Assembly (NCBI GenBank): GCA_900547255.1
Contig: URGC01000060.1
Coordinates: forward strand, 1 to 15,617
DNA from: an uncultured Eubacterium sp.
GTDB taxonomy: Bacteria > Bacillota > Clostridia > Lachnospirales > Lachnospiraceae
Direction: 5' to 3'
DNA length: 15,617 nucleotides
Shown one piece after another: positions 7,243-15,143 of the stretch (position 1 is the first letter of the stretch; each line of letters starts with the position of its first letter). A program made the position numbers and the translations under genes. Below the pieces are notes generated by a model. It worked only from the letters and a program-made list of their open reading frames with translations. It searched no databases and was not told the origin of the DNA.

Positions 7243-9061
7243 TAATTCAGGAAAGCAGACACAGCTTAATAATTATAAGATTCCGGGAATGCGCGGTCCC
7301 AGAAACCGCGGTGGTGAAGTAGAAAAGCCACAGGATGCAAAAAAAACAATCGGAAGGCTTTGCAGATATTTTTCAAAAGAATTGCATACAATGATAGTTC
7401 TTCTTGCATCAGTGTTTGTAATGGTAATATGCTCTGTTATAGCACCAAAGCTGCAAAGTAATGCAATTGACTGTATCGCACAAGGGACGTATGCCATGCT
7501 TACGTCGATTCTTGTGACAATGCTGGTGGTGTATGTCATTAACAGTGTATGTTCATTTGTACAGTCAAGATTATCGGCAGTTCTAAGCCAGAGAGTTGTT
7601 AAGAGAATGCGTGAAGATTTATTTGAAGCTGTAGTTAATCTTCCTGTCAAATATCTTGACAGCCATCCACACGGCGATATTATGAGTCGTATGACTAATG
7701 ATGTCGAAAATATATCTAATACGATATCACAGTCATTATCATCACTTTTTTCAGGAGTACTTACCATAATAGGAACAGTTGTGATGATGTTTATGCTCTG
7801 TCCACAGCTTGCACTGCTGTCATGTACAACAGTTATTCTCACAGTACTTGCAACTAAGGGATTGTCTTCTGCAATGCGTAAATTCTACAGGAAGCGTCAG
7901 GTGCTTCTCGGAAGCCTTAATTCAGAGGTTGAGGAGATGGTTACCGGATATAAGACAGTTGTCGCATACAATAGACAATCTGCAGCCTGTGAAGAATTTA
8001 ACAAAACATCAGACGAGCTTACTAAGGTGGGAATTATGGCAGAGATTCTAGGAGGCTCAATGGGACCTCTTATGAATGTAATCAATAATATCGGATTTGT
8101 GATTATTGCAGCATTTGGTGGATATTTTGCGATTAAAGGTGTTGTGTCAATTGGAACAATATCAGCATTTATTGTGTATGCAAAGCAGTTTGGAAGACCG
8201 ATAGATGAGATTGCGCAGATATATGGACAGATACAGACTGCGGTTGCGGGCGCGGAACGTGTATTTGCTGTCATGGATCATGAGAAGGAGGATAAGACAG
8301 GCGATAAGCTTATTGAAAGCCAGTCTCCGGTTATCACATTTGAAAATGTTGATTTCTCATATGTTGAAGGTAAGCAGATTTTATATGATTTCAATCTGGA
8401 TGTGCCGGCTGGACATAAGGTTGCACTTGTCGGTGCCACTGGTTCAGGCAAGACTACAGTTGTAAATCTTCTTATGAGATTTTATAATATAGACAGCGGT
8501 GCGATAAAGATAGATGGTGTCAATATCAGAGATATTGATATAGCCAATCTTCGTAAGAATACAGCAATTGTTCTTCAGGATACAGTTCTGTTTGCAGATA
8601 CCATAGAAAATAACCTCAAATATTCTAATGAGGCAGCAGATGATGAGCAGATGGTAGAAGCAGCAAAAATGAGCAATTGTGATTCGATGATAAGAAGAAT
8701 GCCAGAAAAATATAAATCTATGCTCACAGCGCAGGGACAGAATATTTCACAGGGACAGCGCCAGCTTCTCTCGATTGCAAGGGCATTTCTTGCACACCCT
8801 AAGATTCTTATTCTTGACGAGGCTACATCAAGTGTTGATACAAGAACGGAGAAGAAAATCCAGGATGCAATGGTTAAGCTTATGCACAATAGAACAAGCC
8901 TTATTATTGCACACAGACTTTCTACAATACAGGATGCTGACTGCATAGTTGTAATGGATGCAGGAAGAATTGTCGAGATGGGAAATCATGAGGAGCTGCT
9001 TGCAAAGCAGGGCAAATATTATGAACTGTACATGACGCAGTTTGCAGGGCAGGCGATTTAA
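7232..9061 (+). CDS. ABC exporter subunit B (catalytic ATP site)
   Basis: Complete half-exporter of 609 residues. A hydrophilic N-terminal extension of about 45 residues precedes six membrane helices, the coupling region (TGYKTVVAYNRQ, 238-249) and a full ATPase domain. Motifs: A-loop Tyr377, Walker A GATGSGKTT (401-409), Q449, signature variant ISQGQ (505-509), Walker B ILILDE with catalytic Glu530, and switch His561. With subunit A's LSGGQ it would form the one hydrolytic site, while its own ISQGQ faces A's degenerate Walker motifs. The ATG at 7232 is preferred over codons further upstream because GAGGTG (7222-7227) precedes it. It overlaps subunit A by 11 bases, so translation is coupled. 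The exported substrate (drug, peptide or lipid) is unknown. Confidence 0.93.
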   Translation: MENNNSGKQTQLNNYKIPGMRGPRNRGGEVEKPQDAKKTIGRLCRYFSKELHTMIVLLASVFVMVICSVIAPKLQSNAIDCIAQGTYAMLTSILVTMLVVYVINSVCSFVQSRLSAVLSQRVVKRMREDLFEAVVNLPVKYLDSHPHGDIMSRMTNDVENISNTISQSLSSLFSGVLTIIGTVVMMFMLCPQLALLSCTTVILTVLATKGLSSAMRKFYRKRQVLLGSLNSEVEEMVTGYKTVVAYNRQSAACEEFNKTSDELTKVGIMAEILGGSMGPLMNVINNIGFVIIAAFGGYFAIKGVVSIGTISAFIVYAKQFGRPIDEIAQIYGQIQTAVAGAERVFAVMDHEKEDKTGDKLIESQSPVITFENVDFSYVEGKQILYDFNLDVPAGHKVALVGATGSGKTTVVNLLMRFYNIDSGAIKIDGVNIRDIDIANLRKNTAIVLQDTVLFADTIENNLKYSNEAADDEQMVEAAKMSNCDSMIRRMPEKYKSMLTAQGQNISQGQRQLLSIARAFLAHPKILILDEATSSVDTRTEKKIQDAMVKLMHNRTSLIIAHRLSTIQDADCIVVMDAGRIVEMGNHEELLAKQGKYYELYMTQFAGQAI

Positions 9062-9075
9062 AGTACATATCTCTA

Positions 9076-9104
9076 TTGTATATATTAATTAAATATGATA
9101 TTAT
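9076..9104 (+). promoter_or_regulatory. Predicted promoter for the 9181-9681 gene
   Basis: TTGTAT (9076-9081) and TATTAT (9099-9104) are spaced by 17 bases. The -10 lies in an A+T-rich dyad: ATATGATA at 9093-9100 matches TATCATAT at 9119-9126, which could be an operator or a chance A+T palindrome. Confidence 0.4.
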
Positions 9105-9180
9105 AAATATATCATTAGTATCATATAAACATTAAAGAGGGGGTATAATTAAAATATACAATAGTAATGCAAAAGTTGTA

Positions 9181-9681
9181 ATGGATGACCTGGGCAATGA
9201 GGTTGTATTGATACCAGAAATTTTATTTAAAGGAAAGCGTTCAATTGATTGGAATAATGTAAAAGTATATATGACTCAATATATTGGTCATTATGCAATA
9301 ATAAAAGAAACAAATGATATAATCTATATTGCCAAAGATTTTCCAGATGAATATACAGGTTCTGTGTATACCAGAAGGTTAATGGGAGCTGCTGCAAAAG
9401 CTAAAGCTAATGCATCGCAGGGAATTTTGGAATTGATATCAATTTCCAAAGGAAAGCATTTTAAAGAGAATATAGAAGATAAGCATTTGTGGGATGCAAG
9501 ATATGGATGGTATAGGTATGATTCCAGATTTGCACTGCCAGTTTATGCAGATGACAATAGTATTGAAAGATATAACATATATCATGCATCCATGCTGGTA
9601 CGGCATGGAAGTGATGATAAGAAGTATCTGTATGATATTTTGGATATAAAAAAAGAAACGAGCAACCTTTTGGAGTCATAA
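9181..9681 (+). CDS. Conserved-looking protein of unknown function
   Basis: 166 residues from ATG 9181, soluble, mixed charge. There is no ribosome binding site before this ATG. The strong GAGGGGG (9137-9143) instead precedes an in-frame ATT at 9148, which would add an 11-residue start (IKIYNSNAKVV) that reads naturally into the protein. ATT may be the true start, or an original ATG may have mutated. The C-terminal part (YGWYRYDSRFALPVY, then ERYNIYHASMLVRH and KKYLYDILDIKKET) resembles, from memory, a domain found near the ends of large polyvalent or MuF-type proteins of Firmicute mobile elements (LPD3-like). I cannot verify this. The gene has its own promoter and no evident partner. Function unknown. 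Confidence 0.6.
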   Translation: MDDLGNEVVLIPEILFKGKRSIDWNNVKVYMTQYIGHYAIIKETNDIIYIAKDFPDEYTGSVYTRRLMGAAAKAKANASQGILELISISKGKHFKENIEDKHLWDARYGWYRYDSRFALPVYADDNSIERYNIYHASMLVRHGSDDKKYLYDILDIKKETSNLLES

Positions 9682-9732
9682 GACTTTACTCAGCAAAAAC
9701 CCATTCCTTATTAAGATTATATCAATTATTAT

Positions 9733-9846
9733 ATGTTGTGTCAAGATATTATATTTTATAAAAATACAGAGAAGAAAGAACTTGAAGCTAACAATGCCAA
9801 ATGGAATGAGTTCCTGAATAAAGGATTTGGAGACTCATTCCATTAG
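9733..9846 (+). other. Possible gene remnant overlapping a 12-bp inverted repeat
   Basis: The stretch between the 9181-9681 gene and the convergent oxidoreductase has a frame open from 9715 to a TAG at 9844-9846 (37 codons from ATG 9733). It has no ribosome binding site, and its tail reads like coding sequence (KELEANNAKWNEFLNKGFGD). A perfect inverted repeat, AATGGAATGAGT at 9800-9811 and ACTCATTCCATT at 9833-9844, lies in it with a 21-base loop. Neither strand has a clear T-run after the stem, so as a terminator it would be weak. Confidence 0.3.
9800..9844. repeat. Perfect 12-bp inverted repeat between convergent genes
   Basis: The arms 9800-9811 and 9833-9844 are exact reverse complements. 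The position between two convergent stop codons (9681 and 9874) suggests a bidirectional transcription stop, though neither side has the usual T-run. Confidence 0.5.
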
Positions 9847-9873
9847 AACATATGTTTTTGAACTGAGTTCAGT

Positions 9874-11106
9874 TTATTCGTTCTTAGGGAGGCTCTGCAT
9901 GTATTCATGCATAGACTCTGCCACAATTTTGCTGTGTGCAACAGCTTCTACTACAGTTCTTGCACCATAGATAACATCGCCTGATGCAAAGATGCCAGGT
10001 CTTGATGTGTGGCCAGTCTCGTCTGCTTCAAGAAGACCTCTTGAATTAGACTTGAGGCCATCAGTACTATTTACAATACGCGTCATAGGTCCCTGGCTTA
10101 TAGAGATAATAACGCTGTCTGCAGGATAGAGAGTGTCAGTTCCTTCAATATCTGTAAAACTGCCATCTTCATTTTCAATAATATCCCTGAATATAACACC
10201 ATCATCAGTAATCTCAACAGGCTTCTTGTTGTACTCAAATTTAACACCTTCGAGTTGTGCATAGCTGAATTCGTAATGGCTTGCGGCAACCTCTTTAGTT
10301 ATAGAGAAACATGTAAGGTCGTGTGAACCCTTGCGGATAGCAGTTCTTGCTACATCCATGGCGGCATTGCCGGCACCGATAACGATAACCCTGTTTCCAA
10401 GTCTGTAGCTGTCAGGATTATTAAGGTAATTGATGCCAAAATGTACATTGCCAAATGTCTCGCCTTTAATATGAAGTGAATTAGGCTTCCATACACCAGT
10501 TCCAACGAATATTGCCTTGTAGCCATCACGGAACAGGTCTTCTATGCCGATTGCACCTCCGATAAGTGTATTGGGGCGGATTTTGATGCCTTTAAGTTCA
10601 AGGTGGCGGTACTGGATATCGTCAAGAACACTTTTAGGAAGACGGAATTCCGGAATACCATATCTTAATACGCCGCCAATCTTATCCTTTCCTTCAAATA
10701 TAGTAACATTGTACCCATATCTTTGAAGGATGATGGCAATAGTAAGTCCGGCAGGACCAGAACCGATAATTGCAACCTTCATTCCGTTAGAAGGAGCAGG
10801 ACCAGCTGTCATCTGTTCAGCAAATGTTGTTGATATGTAATTCTCAATAGTCGAAAAATGTACAGGTGCACCTTTTTTTCCAAGAACACAATGACCTTCG
10901 CACTGCTTTTCGTGGTTACATACAAGACTGCATACAGTTGTCAGTGGGTTGTTTTCAAATAACATTTTACCAGCTTCATTAAGCTTATTCTCTTTAAGAA
11001 GCCTTATAGCAACTGGAATGTTAGTGTGTATAGGACATCCTTTCTGACACTGAGGAACCTTACACTGTAGACATCTGTTGGCTTCATCCATAACGTGTAA
11101 TGCCAT
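9874..11106 (-). CDS. GltD/NfnB-like FAD-dependent, Fe-S pyridine nucleotide oxidoreductase
   Basis: A 410-residue flavoprotein of the glutamate synthase small-subunit family, which passes electrons between NAD(P)H, FAD and Fe-S clusters. The N-terminal domain has Cys12, 15, 20 and 24, then Cys59, 63, 69 and 73, enough for two [4Fe-4S] clusters. FAD binding: IIGSGPAG (113-120) and a C-terminal GIFASGDV plus AVAHSK. NAD(P) binding: VIGAGNAAMD (242-251). It is shorter than E. coli GltD (about 470 residues) but normal for the clostridial stand-alone type. GGAG eight bases before the ATG supports the start. No gltB-like large subunit or NfnA partner is adjacent, so the electron partner is unknown. 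It is divergent from the 11410 gene. Confidence 0.88.
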   Translation of the reverse strand: MALHVMDEANRCLQCKVPQCQKGCPIHTNIPVAIRLLKENKLNEAGKMLFENNPLTTVCSLVCNHEKQCEGHCVLGKKGAPVHFSTIENYISTTFAEQMTAGPAPSNGMKVAIIGSGPAGLTIAIILQRYGYNVTIFEGKDKIGGVLRYGIPEFRLPKSVLDDIQYRHLELKGIKIRPNTLIGGAIGIEDLFRDGYKAIFVGTGVWKPNSLHIKGETFGNVHFGINYLNNPDSYRLGNRVIVIGAGNAAMDVARTAIRKGSHDLTCFSITKEVAASHYEFSYAQLEGVKFEYNKKPVEITDDGVIFRDIIENEDGSFTDIEGTDTLYPADSVIISISQGPMTRIVNSTDGLKSNSRGLLEADETGHTSRPGIFASGDVIYGARTVVEAVAHSKIVAESMHEYMQSLPKNE

Positions 11107-11142
11107 ATCGTAATCTCCAATCTATATATTATGATTAATTAT

Positions 11143-11172
11143 AAAAAGCAAGCTGATAACATGGCTTGTCTT
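11143..11172 (-). promoter_or_regulatory. Possible attenuator hairpin before the oxidoreductase gene
   Basis: Read on the minus strand, AAGACAAGC pairs with GCTTGCTT (one bulged base) around a 10-base loop, then TTT follows. It lies about 40 bases before the minus-strand ATG at 11106. The short T-run makes it a weak terminator at best. Confidence 0.25.
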
Positions 11173-11225
11173 AGATAATAATATTATATGATATAACTTT
11201 GTAATTTAAAAGCAGATATTTCAAT

Positions 11226-11279
11226 ATTTAAAATGCATGGAGAAATTAAATTGCATGCAGAATTTAAAATGCATGGAGA
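11226..11279. repeat. Three tandem 18-bp repeats upstream of a promoter
   Basis: Units at 11226-11243, 11244-11261 and 11262-11279 are head to tail with exact 18-base spacing. Units 1 and 3 are identical (ATTTAAAATGCATGGAGA); unit 2 differs at three positions. Each has a TGCATG core. They end 16 bases before the -35 box of the predicted promoter at 11296-11324. A partial match (ACATGGAGA) lies at 11333-11341. Iterated sites here suggest binding of a transcriptional regulator. Confidence 0.7.
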
Positions 11280-11295
11280 CTGATTTTGTTATATC

Positions 11296-11324
11296 TTGAC
11301 GATTTTTTTTTCTAATGATAGAAT
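11296..11324 (+). promoter_or_regulatory. Predicted sigma-A promoter for the DUF5662 gene
   Basis: TTGACG (11296-11301) and TAGAAT (11319-11324) are spaced by 17 bases, with a T-rich spacer. The leader would be about 80 bases. Confidence 0.55.
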
Positions 11325-11409
11325 TAATCTTTACATGGAGAAACAGCTTATATTATTTACTTGAAATATACGATAGTTTTAGATTTTGAAAGGAAGTAAA
11401 GATACTGTG

Positions 11410-11970
11410 ATGGGAATAAAGAAATTTTCTCATAACTTCTGGGGGCATTTAAAGACTATTAATCATCACAAGATGATGGTTATGAAGAACTGCTTCAGAG
11501 TGGGACTTTATAAGCAGGGATTACTTCACGATTTGTCTAAGTACTCGCCTACAGAGTTCATACCCGGAATCAAATATTATCAGGGTAACAGAAGTCCTAA
11601 TAATGCACAGCGAGAGGCAGAAGGATGTTCGACAGCATGGCTTCACCACAAGGGACGTAATAAGCATCATTACGAGTACTGGATTGATTATCCGACTAAT
11701 AAGAATGCCGGGCTTGTCGGAATGGAGATGCCTGTAAAATATGTTGTAGAGATGTTCTGCGACAGAGTTGCAGCAAGCAAGAATTATAACAAAGACAAAT
11801 ACACAGATGCAGATTCGCTTAAGTATTATCTTCGTGGCAGAGGACATTATGTGATTCATCCTAAGACAGATGAGCTTTTATACAGTCTTTTAAAGATGCT
11901 TGCAGATAAGGGCGAGGATTATACATTTAATTATATTAAGAAGAATGTTCTCAACAAGAATAAAAAGTGA
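11410..11970 (+). CDS. DUF5662 family protein, HD-like residue pattern
   Basis: A 186-residue soluble protein that I recognise as the DUF5662 type common in gut Firmicutes; its function is not known. Conserved features are LKTINHHK (14-21), GLYKQGLLHDLSKYSPTEF (32-50), AWLHHKGRNKHHYEYW (76-91) and VEMFCDRVAASK (113-124). His20, His40-Asp41 and Asp118 follow the H...HD...D order of HD-domain metal-dependent phosphohydrolases, with extra His at 79-80 and 86-87. That link is my inference. Start choice is uncertain: GGAAG (11392-11396) is 13 bases before ATG 11410 and 10 before GTG 11407, and a TTG at 11386 lacks a site. It is followed by the methyltransferase 33 bases on. Confidence 0.8.
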   Translation: MGIKKFSHNFWGHLKTINHHKMMVMKNCFRVGLYKQGLLHDLSKYSPTEFIPGIKYYQGNRSPNNAQREAEGCSTAWLHHKGRNKHHYEYWIDYPTNKNAGLVGMEMPVKYVVEMFCDRVAASKNYNKDKYTDADSLKYYLRGRGHYVIHPKTDELLYSLLKMLADKGEDYTFNYIKKNVLNKNKK

Positions 11971-11991
11971 CACATTTTTACTGAAAATGTG
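11971..11991 (+). other. Intercistronic hairpin
   Basis: CACATTTT (11971-11978) and AAAATGTG (11984-11991) form a perfect 8-bp stem with a five-base loop. It starts directly after the DUF5662 stop and ends just before the GGAG of the next gene. With no T-run it is more likely an RNA-stability or spacing element than a terminator. Confidence 0.45.
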
Positions 11992-12003
11992 CTGGAGTAA
12001 TAC

Positions 12004-12804
12004 ATGAATGAGATAGAACAATACTATAATAAGTTCAATGAGGATAAGAGACTTACGTCAAGGCATGGAAGAGTTGAGTATTATGTGACTAATACTTATA
12101 TTCACAGGGCACTTGAGGAAATCTTATCCGAAAGAAAATGTGACAGGCACGATATCAAGATAATGGATATAGGTGCTGGCACTGGGGCATACTGTGTTCC
12201 TCTTGCCGAAGAAGGTTATGACGTGAGTGCGGTTGAGCTTGTTAAGCATAATCTTGGATTGTTAAAGCAGAAGAGCAGCCTTGTAGATGCAAGACAGGGC
12301 AATGCACTTAACCTCAAAAGATTTAAAGATGATACATTTGATGTGACACTTCTTTTTGGACCTATGTATCATCTTTTTTCAAAGGAAGACAAGCTGAAAG
12401 CCTTATCCGAGGCAAAGAGAATTACTAAGCCGGGTGGAACGATATTCGTAGCTTATGTTATGAATGAGTATGGCGTTATCACTTATTGTTTCAAGGAAAG
12501 GCATATTAAAGAGATTATGGCTGATAACCGCCTGACTAAAGATTTCCACACTATAAGCGAGATGAGCAATCTCTATGATTACGTAAGGATTGATGATATA
12601 GATGAGCTGAATGCTGAGTGTGGTCTTACAAGGAAGCTTATTATATCGCCAGATGGTGCGGCTGATTATATGAGACAGTTCTTAAATCAGCTTGATGAGG
12701 AGGAATTTGAATATTTCCTGCAATACCAGCTTGCAGTGTGCGAGAGAAAAGAGCTTGTCGGAGCCGGGGCACATACAGTAGACATTTTAAAGAAACCAGA
12801 ATAA
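12004..12804 (+). CDS. Class I SAM-dependent methyltransferase
   Basis: A 266-residue soluble Rossmann-fold methyltransferase. Motif I is IMDIGAGTGAY (53-63), the acidic residue that binds the SAM ribose is Glu78 (VSAVEL), the motif II/III region is FDVTLLFGPMYHLF, and the post-motif segment ITKPGGTIFVAYV is typical of Methyltransf_11/25 members. The C-terminal 100 residues form a helical cap that probably decides the acceptor, which cannot be named. GGAG (11994-11997) six bases before the ATG supports the start. It is probably co-transcribed with the DUF5662 gene and ends at a strong hairpin. No modification target, resistance or biosynthetic genes adjoin it. Confidence 0.88.
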   Translation: MNEIEQYYNKFNEDKRLTSRHGRVEYYVTNTYIHRALEEILSERKCDRHDIKIMDIGAGTGAYCVPLAEEGYDVSAVELVKHNLGLLKQKSSLVDARQGNALNLKRFKDDTFDVTLLFGPMYHLFSKEDKLKALSEAKRITKPGGTIFVAYVMNEYGVITYCFKERHIKEIMADNRLTKDFHTISEMSNLYDYVRIDDIDELNAECGLTRKLIISPDGAADYMRQFLNQLDEEEFEYFLQYQLAVCERKELVGAGAHTVDILKKPE

Positions 12805-12808
12805 TTAT

Positions 12809-12849
12809 ATCCCATATCTGTTTATGCGAATGCATGACGGATATGGGAT
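12809..12849 (+). terminator. Long hairpin after the methyltransferase gene
   Basis: The arms 12809-12821 (ATCCCATATCTGT) and 12837-12849 pair over 13 bp with one G-U. The loop holds an extra ATGC/GCAT stem. TTTC follows and a further TTTT lies eight bases on, so the T-tract is imperfect. The position between two transcription units fits a terminator. Confidence 0.7.
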
Positions 12850-12893
12850 TTCTGCATTTTGATAACATTTTATCAATAAATGAATAATATATA

Positions 12894-12921
12894 TTGACAT
12901 ATAAGATGGTAATGCTATAAT
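12894..12921 (+). promoter_or_regulatory. Sigma-A promoter of the metal-efflux operon
   Basis: A perfect TTGACA (12894-12899) and a perfect TATAAT (12916-12921) with a 16-base spacer make this the strongest promoter in the window, placed directly before a metal-sensor-type operator. Confidence 0.8.
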
Positions 12922-12930
12922 TTAATCAAA

Positions 12931-12952
12931 CATATGAATAATCATTCATATG
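12931..12952. promoter_or_regulatory. ArsR/SmtB-type operator
   Basis: A perfect dyad, CATATGAA (12931-12938) and TTCATATG (12945-12952) around six bases, matches the ATATGAA-x-TTCATAT style of CzrA, CadC and SmtB operators. It starts nine bases after the -10, overlapping the transcription start, where bound repressor would block the polymerase. The likely ligand is the ArsR-family protein at 15144-15518. Confidence 0.75.
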
Positions 12953-12985
12953 AACGTATATTAAAATAAAAAGGAGAATAATATT

Positions 12986-13204
12986 ATGAAAAAGACTTAT
13001 AAGATTGAGGTTGATTGTGCTAACTGTGCTAACAAGATGGAAGAGGCAGCTAAGAATACAACAGGTGTTAAAGATGCAACTGTTAACTTTATGGCTCTTA
13101 AGATGATTGTTGAGTTTGAGGACGGAGCAGACGTTAAGGAAGTTATGGATAATGTAGTTAAAAACTGTAAGAAAGTTGAGGATGACTGCGAGATTTATCT
13201 TTAA
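12986..13204 (+). CDS. Free-standing HMA-type heavy-metal-binding protein
   Basis: A 72-residue ferredoxin-like HMA domain protein. The metal site is DCANC (10-14) with Cys11 and Cys14. The Asp before the first Cys is the form seen in Zn/Cd/Pb-type domains such as ZntA (MDC), while copper chaperones usually have TC. The betaalphabeta-betaalphabeta pattern ends at Cys68, with another Cys at 61 that could supply extra ligands. AGGAG about nine bases upstream sets the start. It is the first gene of the operon, 26 bases before an ATPase that has no HMA domain of its own, so it probably loads metal onto or regulates that pump. Its direct partner role is inferred. Confidence 0.88.
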   Translation: MKKTYKIEVDCANCANKMEEAAKNTTGVKDATVNFMALKMIVEFEDGADVKEVMDNVVKNCKKVEDDCEIYL

Positions 13205-13230
13205 TCCTGAATTTAAGGAGATGTGATTAT

Positions 13231-15129
13231 ATGAATAAGAAACAGAAAAAAGTTCTTGCAAGAATAATTGTTGCAGCAGCTTTGCTTGTTATACTTCATT
13301 TCATTGAAGCACCGGGATTTGTCACGATACTTTTATATCTGGTTCCATATATAATTATTGGATATGATATTTTGAAGAAGGCATATAAGGGAATCAGGAA
13401 TGGTCAGGCATTTGACGAGAATTTCCTTATGGCAATTGCAACTGTAGGTGCATTCGGATTAGGTATATATAATGAGTTTAAGGGTGTTGGCGGCGACTAT
13501 GCAGAAGCTGTTGCGGTTATGCTTTTCTATCAGATAGGTGAGCTTTTTCAGGGCGTTGCTGTTGGCAAGAGCAGAAGAAATATATCAGAGCTTATGGATA
13601 TACGACCTGATTACGCCAATATCGAAGTTGACGGAACAGTAACCAAAGTTGACCCTGATGAAGTTGAGATTGGCTCAGTTATAATCGTTAAGCCGGGTGA
13701 GAAGGTTCCTATTGATGGTATTATTGTAGAAGGAACTTCAAGTCTTAATACAGCAGCCCTTACAGGTGAGAGTGCTCCAAGAGACTGCAAGGTGGGGGAT
13801 GAGATAATTAGTGGCTGTATTAATATGTCAGGTCTTCTTAAAATTAAGACAACTAAGGAATTTGGCGAGTCAACTGTATCTAAGATTCTTGATTTAGTGG
13901 AGAATTCAAGCTCTAAGAAGTCACGTTCAGAGAATTTTATATCAAAATTTGCGAAGTATTATACACCAATTGTATGTTACAGTGCACTTGTGCTGGCTAT
14001 CGTACCACCAGTTATTCTTCTTATTCTCGGTAAGAATACTATGTATGCAACATGGTTATATAGAGCTTTGACATTCCTTGTAATAAGCTGTCCATGTGCC
14101 CTTGTAATCAGTATTCCTCTTAGCTTCTTTGCAGGAATCGGCGGTGCATCATCATGTGGTGTTATGGTAAAGGGGTCTAATTATCTTGAGGCGATGGCTT
14201 CAGTCAGGACAATTGTGTTTGATAAGACTGGTACACTTACTAAAGGTGTATTTGAGGTGGTTAATGTATCATGCAACAATGATTTTAACAAGGAAGACGT
14301 TATAAAATACGCAGCATATGCAGAGAACTATTCATCACACCCAATTGCAAAGAGTTTAAAGACTGCTTATGGCAAGGATGTAGATGAGAAAGATATCGGT
14401 GAGATAGAAGAGATAAGCGGTCATGGAATCAAGGCAGCAGTACTTGGAAAGACAGTGCTTGCTGGTAACAAGAGACTTATGGAAGCTAATTCAATAGCAT
14501 ATACAGAGTGCAATGAGGTTGGAACAGTTGTATATGTTGCAATTGACGGCGTATATGCAGGATATGTTCTTATCGCAGATACATTAAAGGATAATACTAA
14601 GGCTGCTATTAAGCAGTTAAAGAGGGCAGGCGTTAATAAGCTTGTTATGCTTACTGGTGATTCCAAGAAGGTAGCAGACAAGGTGGCAGCAGATATCGGA
14701 ATAACAGATGTGTACAGCCAGTTATTGCCAGCAGATAAGGTATCTAAGGTTGAGGAGCTTCTTGCCGCCAAGAACCCTAAGGATAAGCTTGCATTTGTAG
14801 GTGATGGAATTAATGATGCACCTGTTCTTACAAGGTCAGATATAGGTATTGCGATGGGCGCACTTGGTTCAGATGCTGCGATTGAAGCCGCTGATATAGT
14901 ACTTATGGATGATGATCCTTTAAAGATTGTCAAAGCTATCAAGATTGCCAAGAAATGTATCAGAATCGTGTATGAAAATATATACTTCGCAATAGGAATC
15001 AAGGTTATATGCCTTTTACTTGGTGCATTAGGTGTCGCTAACATGTGGGCTGCCATATTTGCAGATGTAGGTGTTATGGTGCTTGCAGTTCTTAATGCGA
15101 TAAGAGTACTGCTTGTCAAGAAGTTATAA
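13231..15129 (+). CDS. cadA: P1B-type heavy-metal ATPase (Zn/Cd/Pb type)
   Basis: A 632-residue membrane pump that exports soft divalent metals using ATP. Motifs: TGE (178-180, actuator), CPC in helix 6 (287-289, in SCPCALVISIP), phosphorylated Asp331 in DKTGT, His370-Pro371 of the nucleotide domain, TGD (475-477) and GDGINDAP (524-531). Lys591 in helix 7 and Asp612 in helix 8 match the P1B-2 (ZntA/CadA) pair, so Zn, Cd or Pb is likelier than copper. It lacks the N-terminal metal-binding domain normal for the family (about 700 residues); that domain is the separate protein just upstream. AAGGAG precedes the ATG by about ten bases. The ArsR-type sensor gene follows 14 bases after its stop. Confidence 0.93.
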   Translation: MNKKQKKVLARIIVAAALLVILHFIEAPGFVTILLYLVPYIIIGYDILKKAYKGIRNGQAFDENFLMAIATVGAFGLGIYNEFKGVGGDYAEAVAVMLFYQIGELFQGVAVGKSRRNISELMDIRPDYANIEVDGTVTKVDPDEVEIGSVIIVKPGEKVPIDGIIVEGTSSLNTAALTGESAPRDCKVGDEIISGCINMSGLLKIKTTKEFGESTVSKILDLVENSSSKKSRSENFISKFAKYYTPIVCYSALVLAIVPPVILLILGKNTMYATWLYRALTFLVISCPCALVISIPLSFFAGIGGASSCGVMVKGSNYLEAMASVRTIVFDKTGTLTKGVFEVVNVSCNNDFNKEDVIKYAAYAENYSSHPIAKSLKTAYGKDVDEKDIGEIEEISGHGIKAAVLGKTVLAGNKRLMEANSIAYTECNEVGTVVYVAIDGVYAGYVLIADTLKDNTKAAIKQLKRAGVNKLVMLTGDSKKVADKVAADIGITDVYSQLLPADKVSKVEELLAAKNPKDKLAFVGDGINDAPVLTRSDIGIAMGALGSDAAIEAADIVLMDDDPLKIVKAIKIAKKCIRIVYENIYFAIGIKVICLLLGALGVANMWAAIFADVGVMVLAVLNAIRVLLVKKL

Positions 15130-15143
15130 TTCGGAGATTATTG

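Noticed and set aside
11226..11279. The 18-bp repeats as a CRISPR array
   Set aside because: The units are contiguous with no spacers, and no cas genes are present.
14421..15119. A 232-codon open frame on the minus strand
   Set aside because: It is antisense to the P-type ATPase, which has all its catalytic motifs in this span; the Ser/Thr/Ala-rich translation is a reverse-frame artefact.
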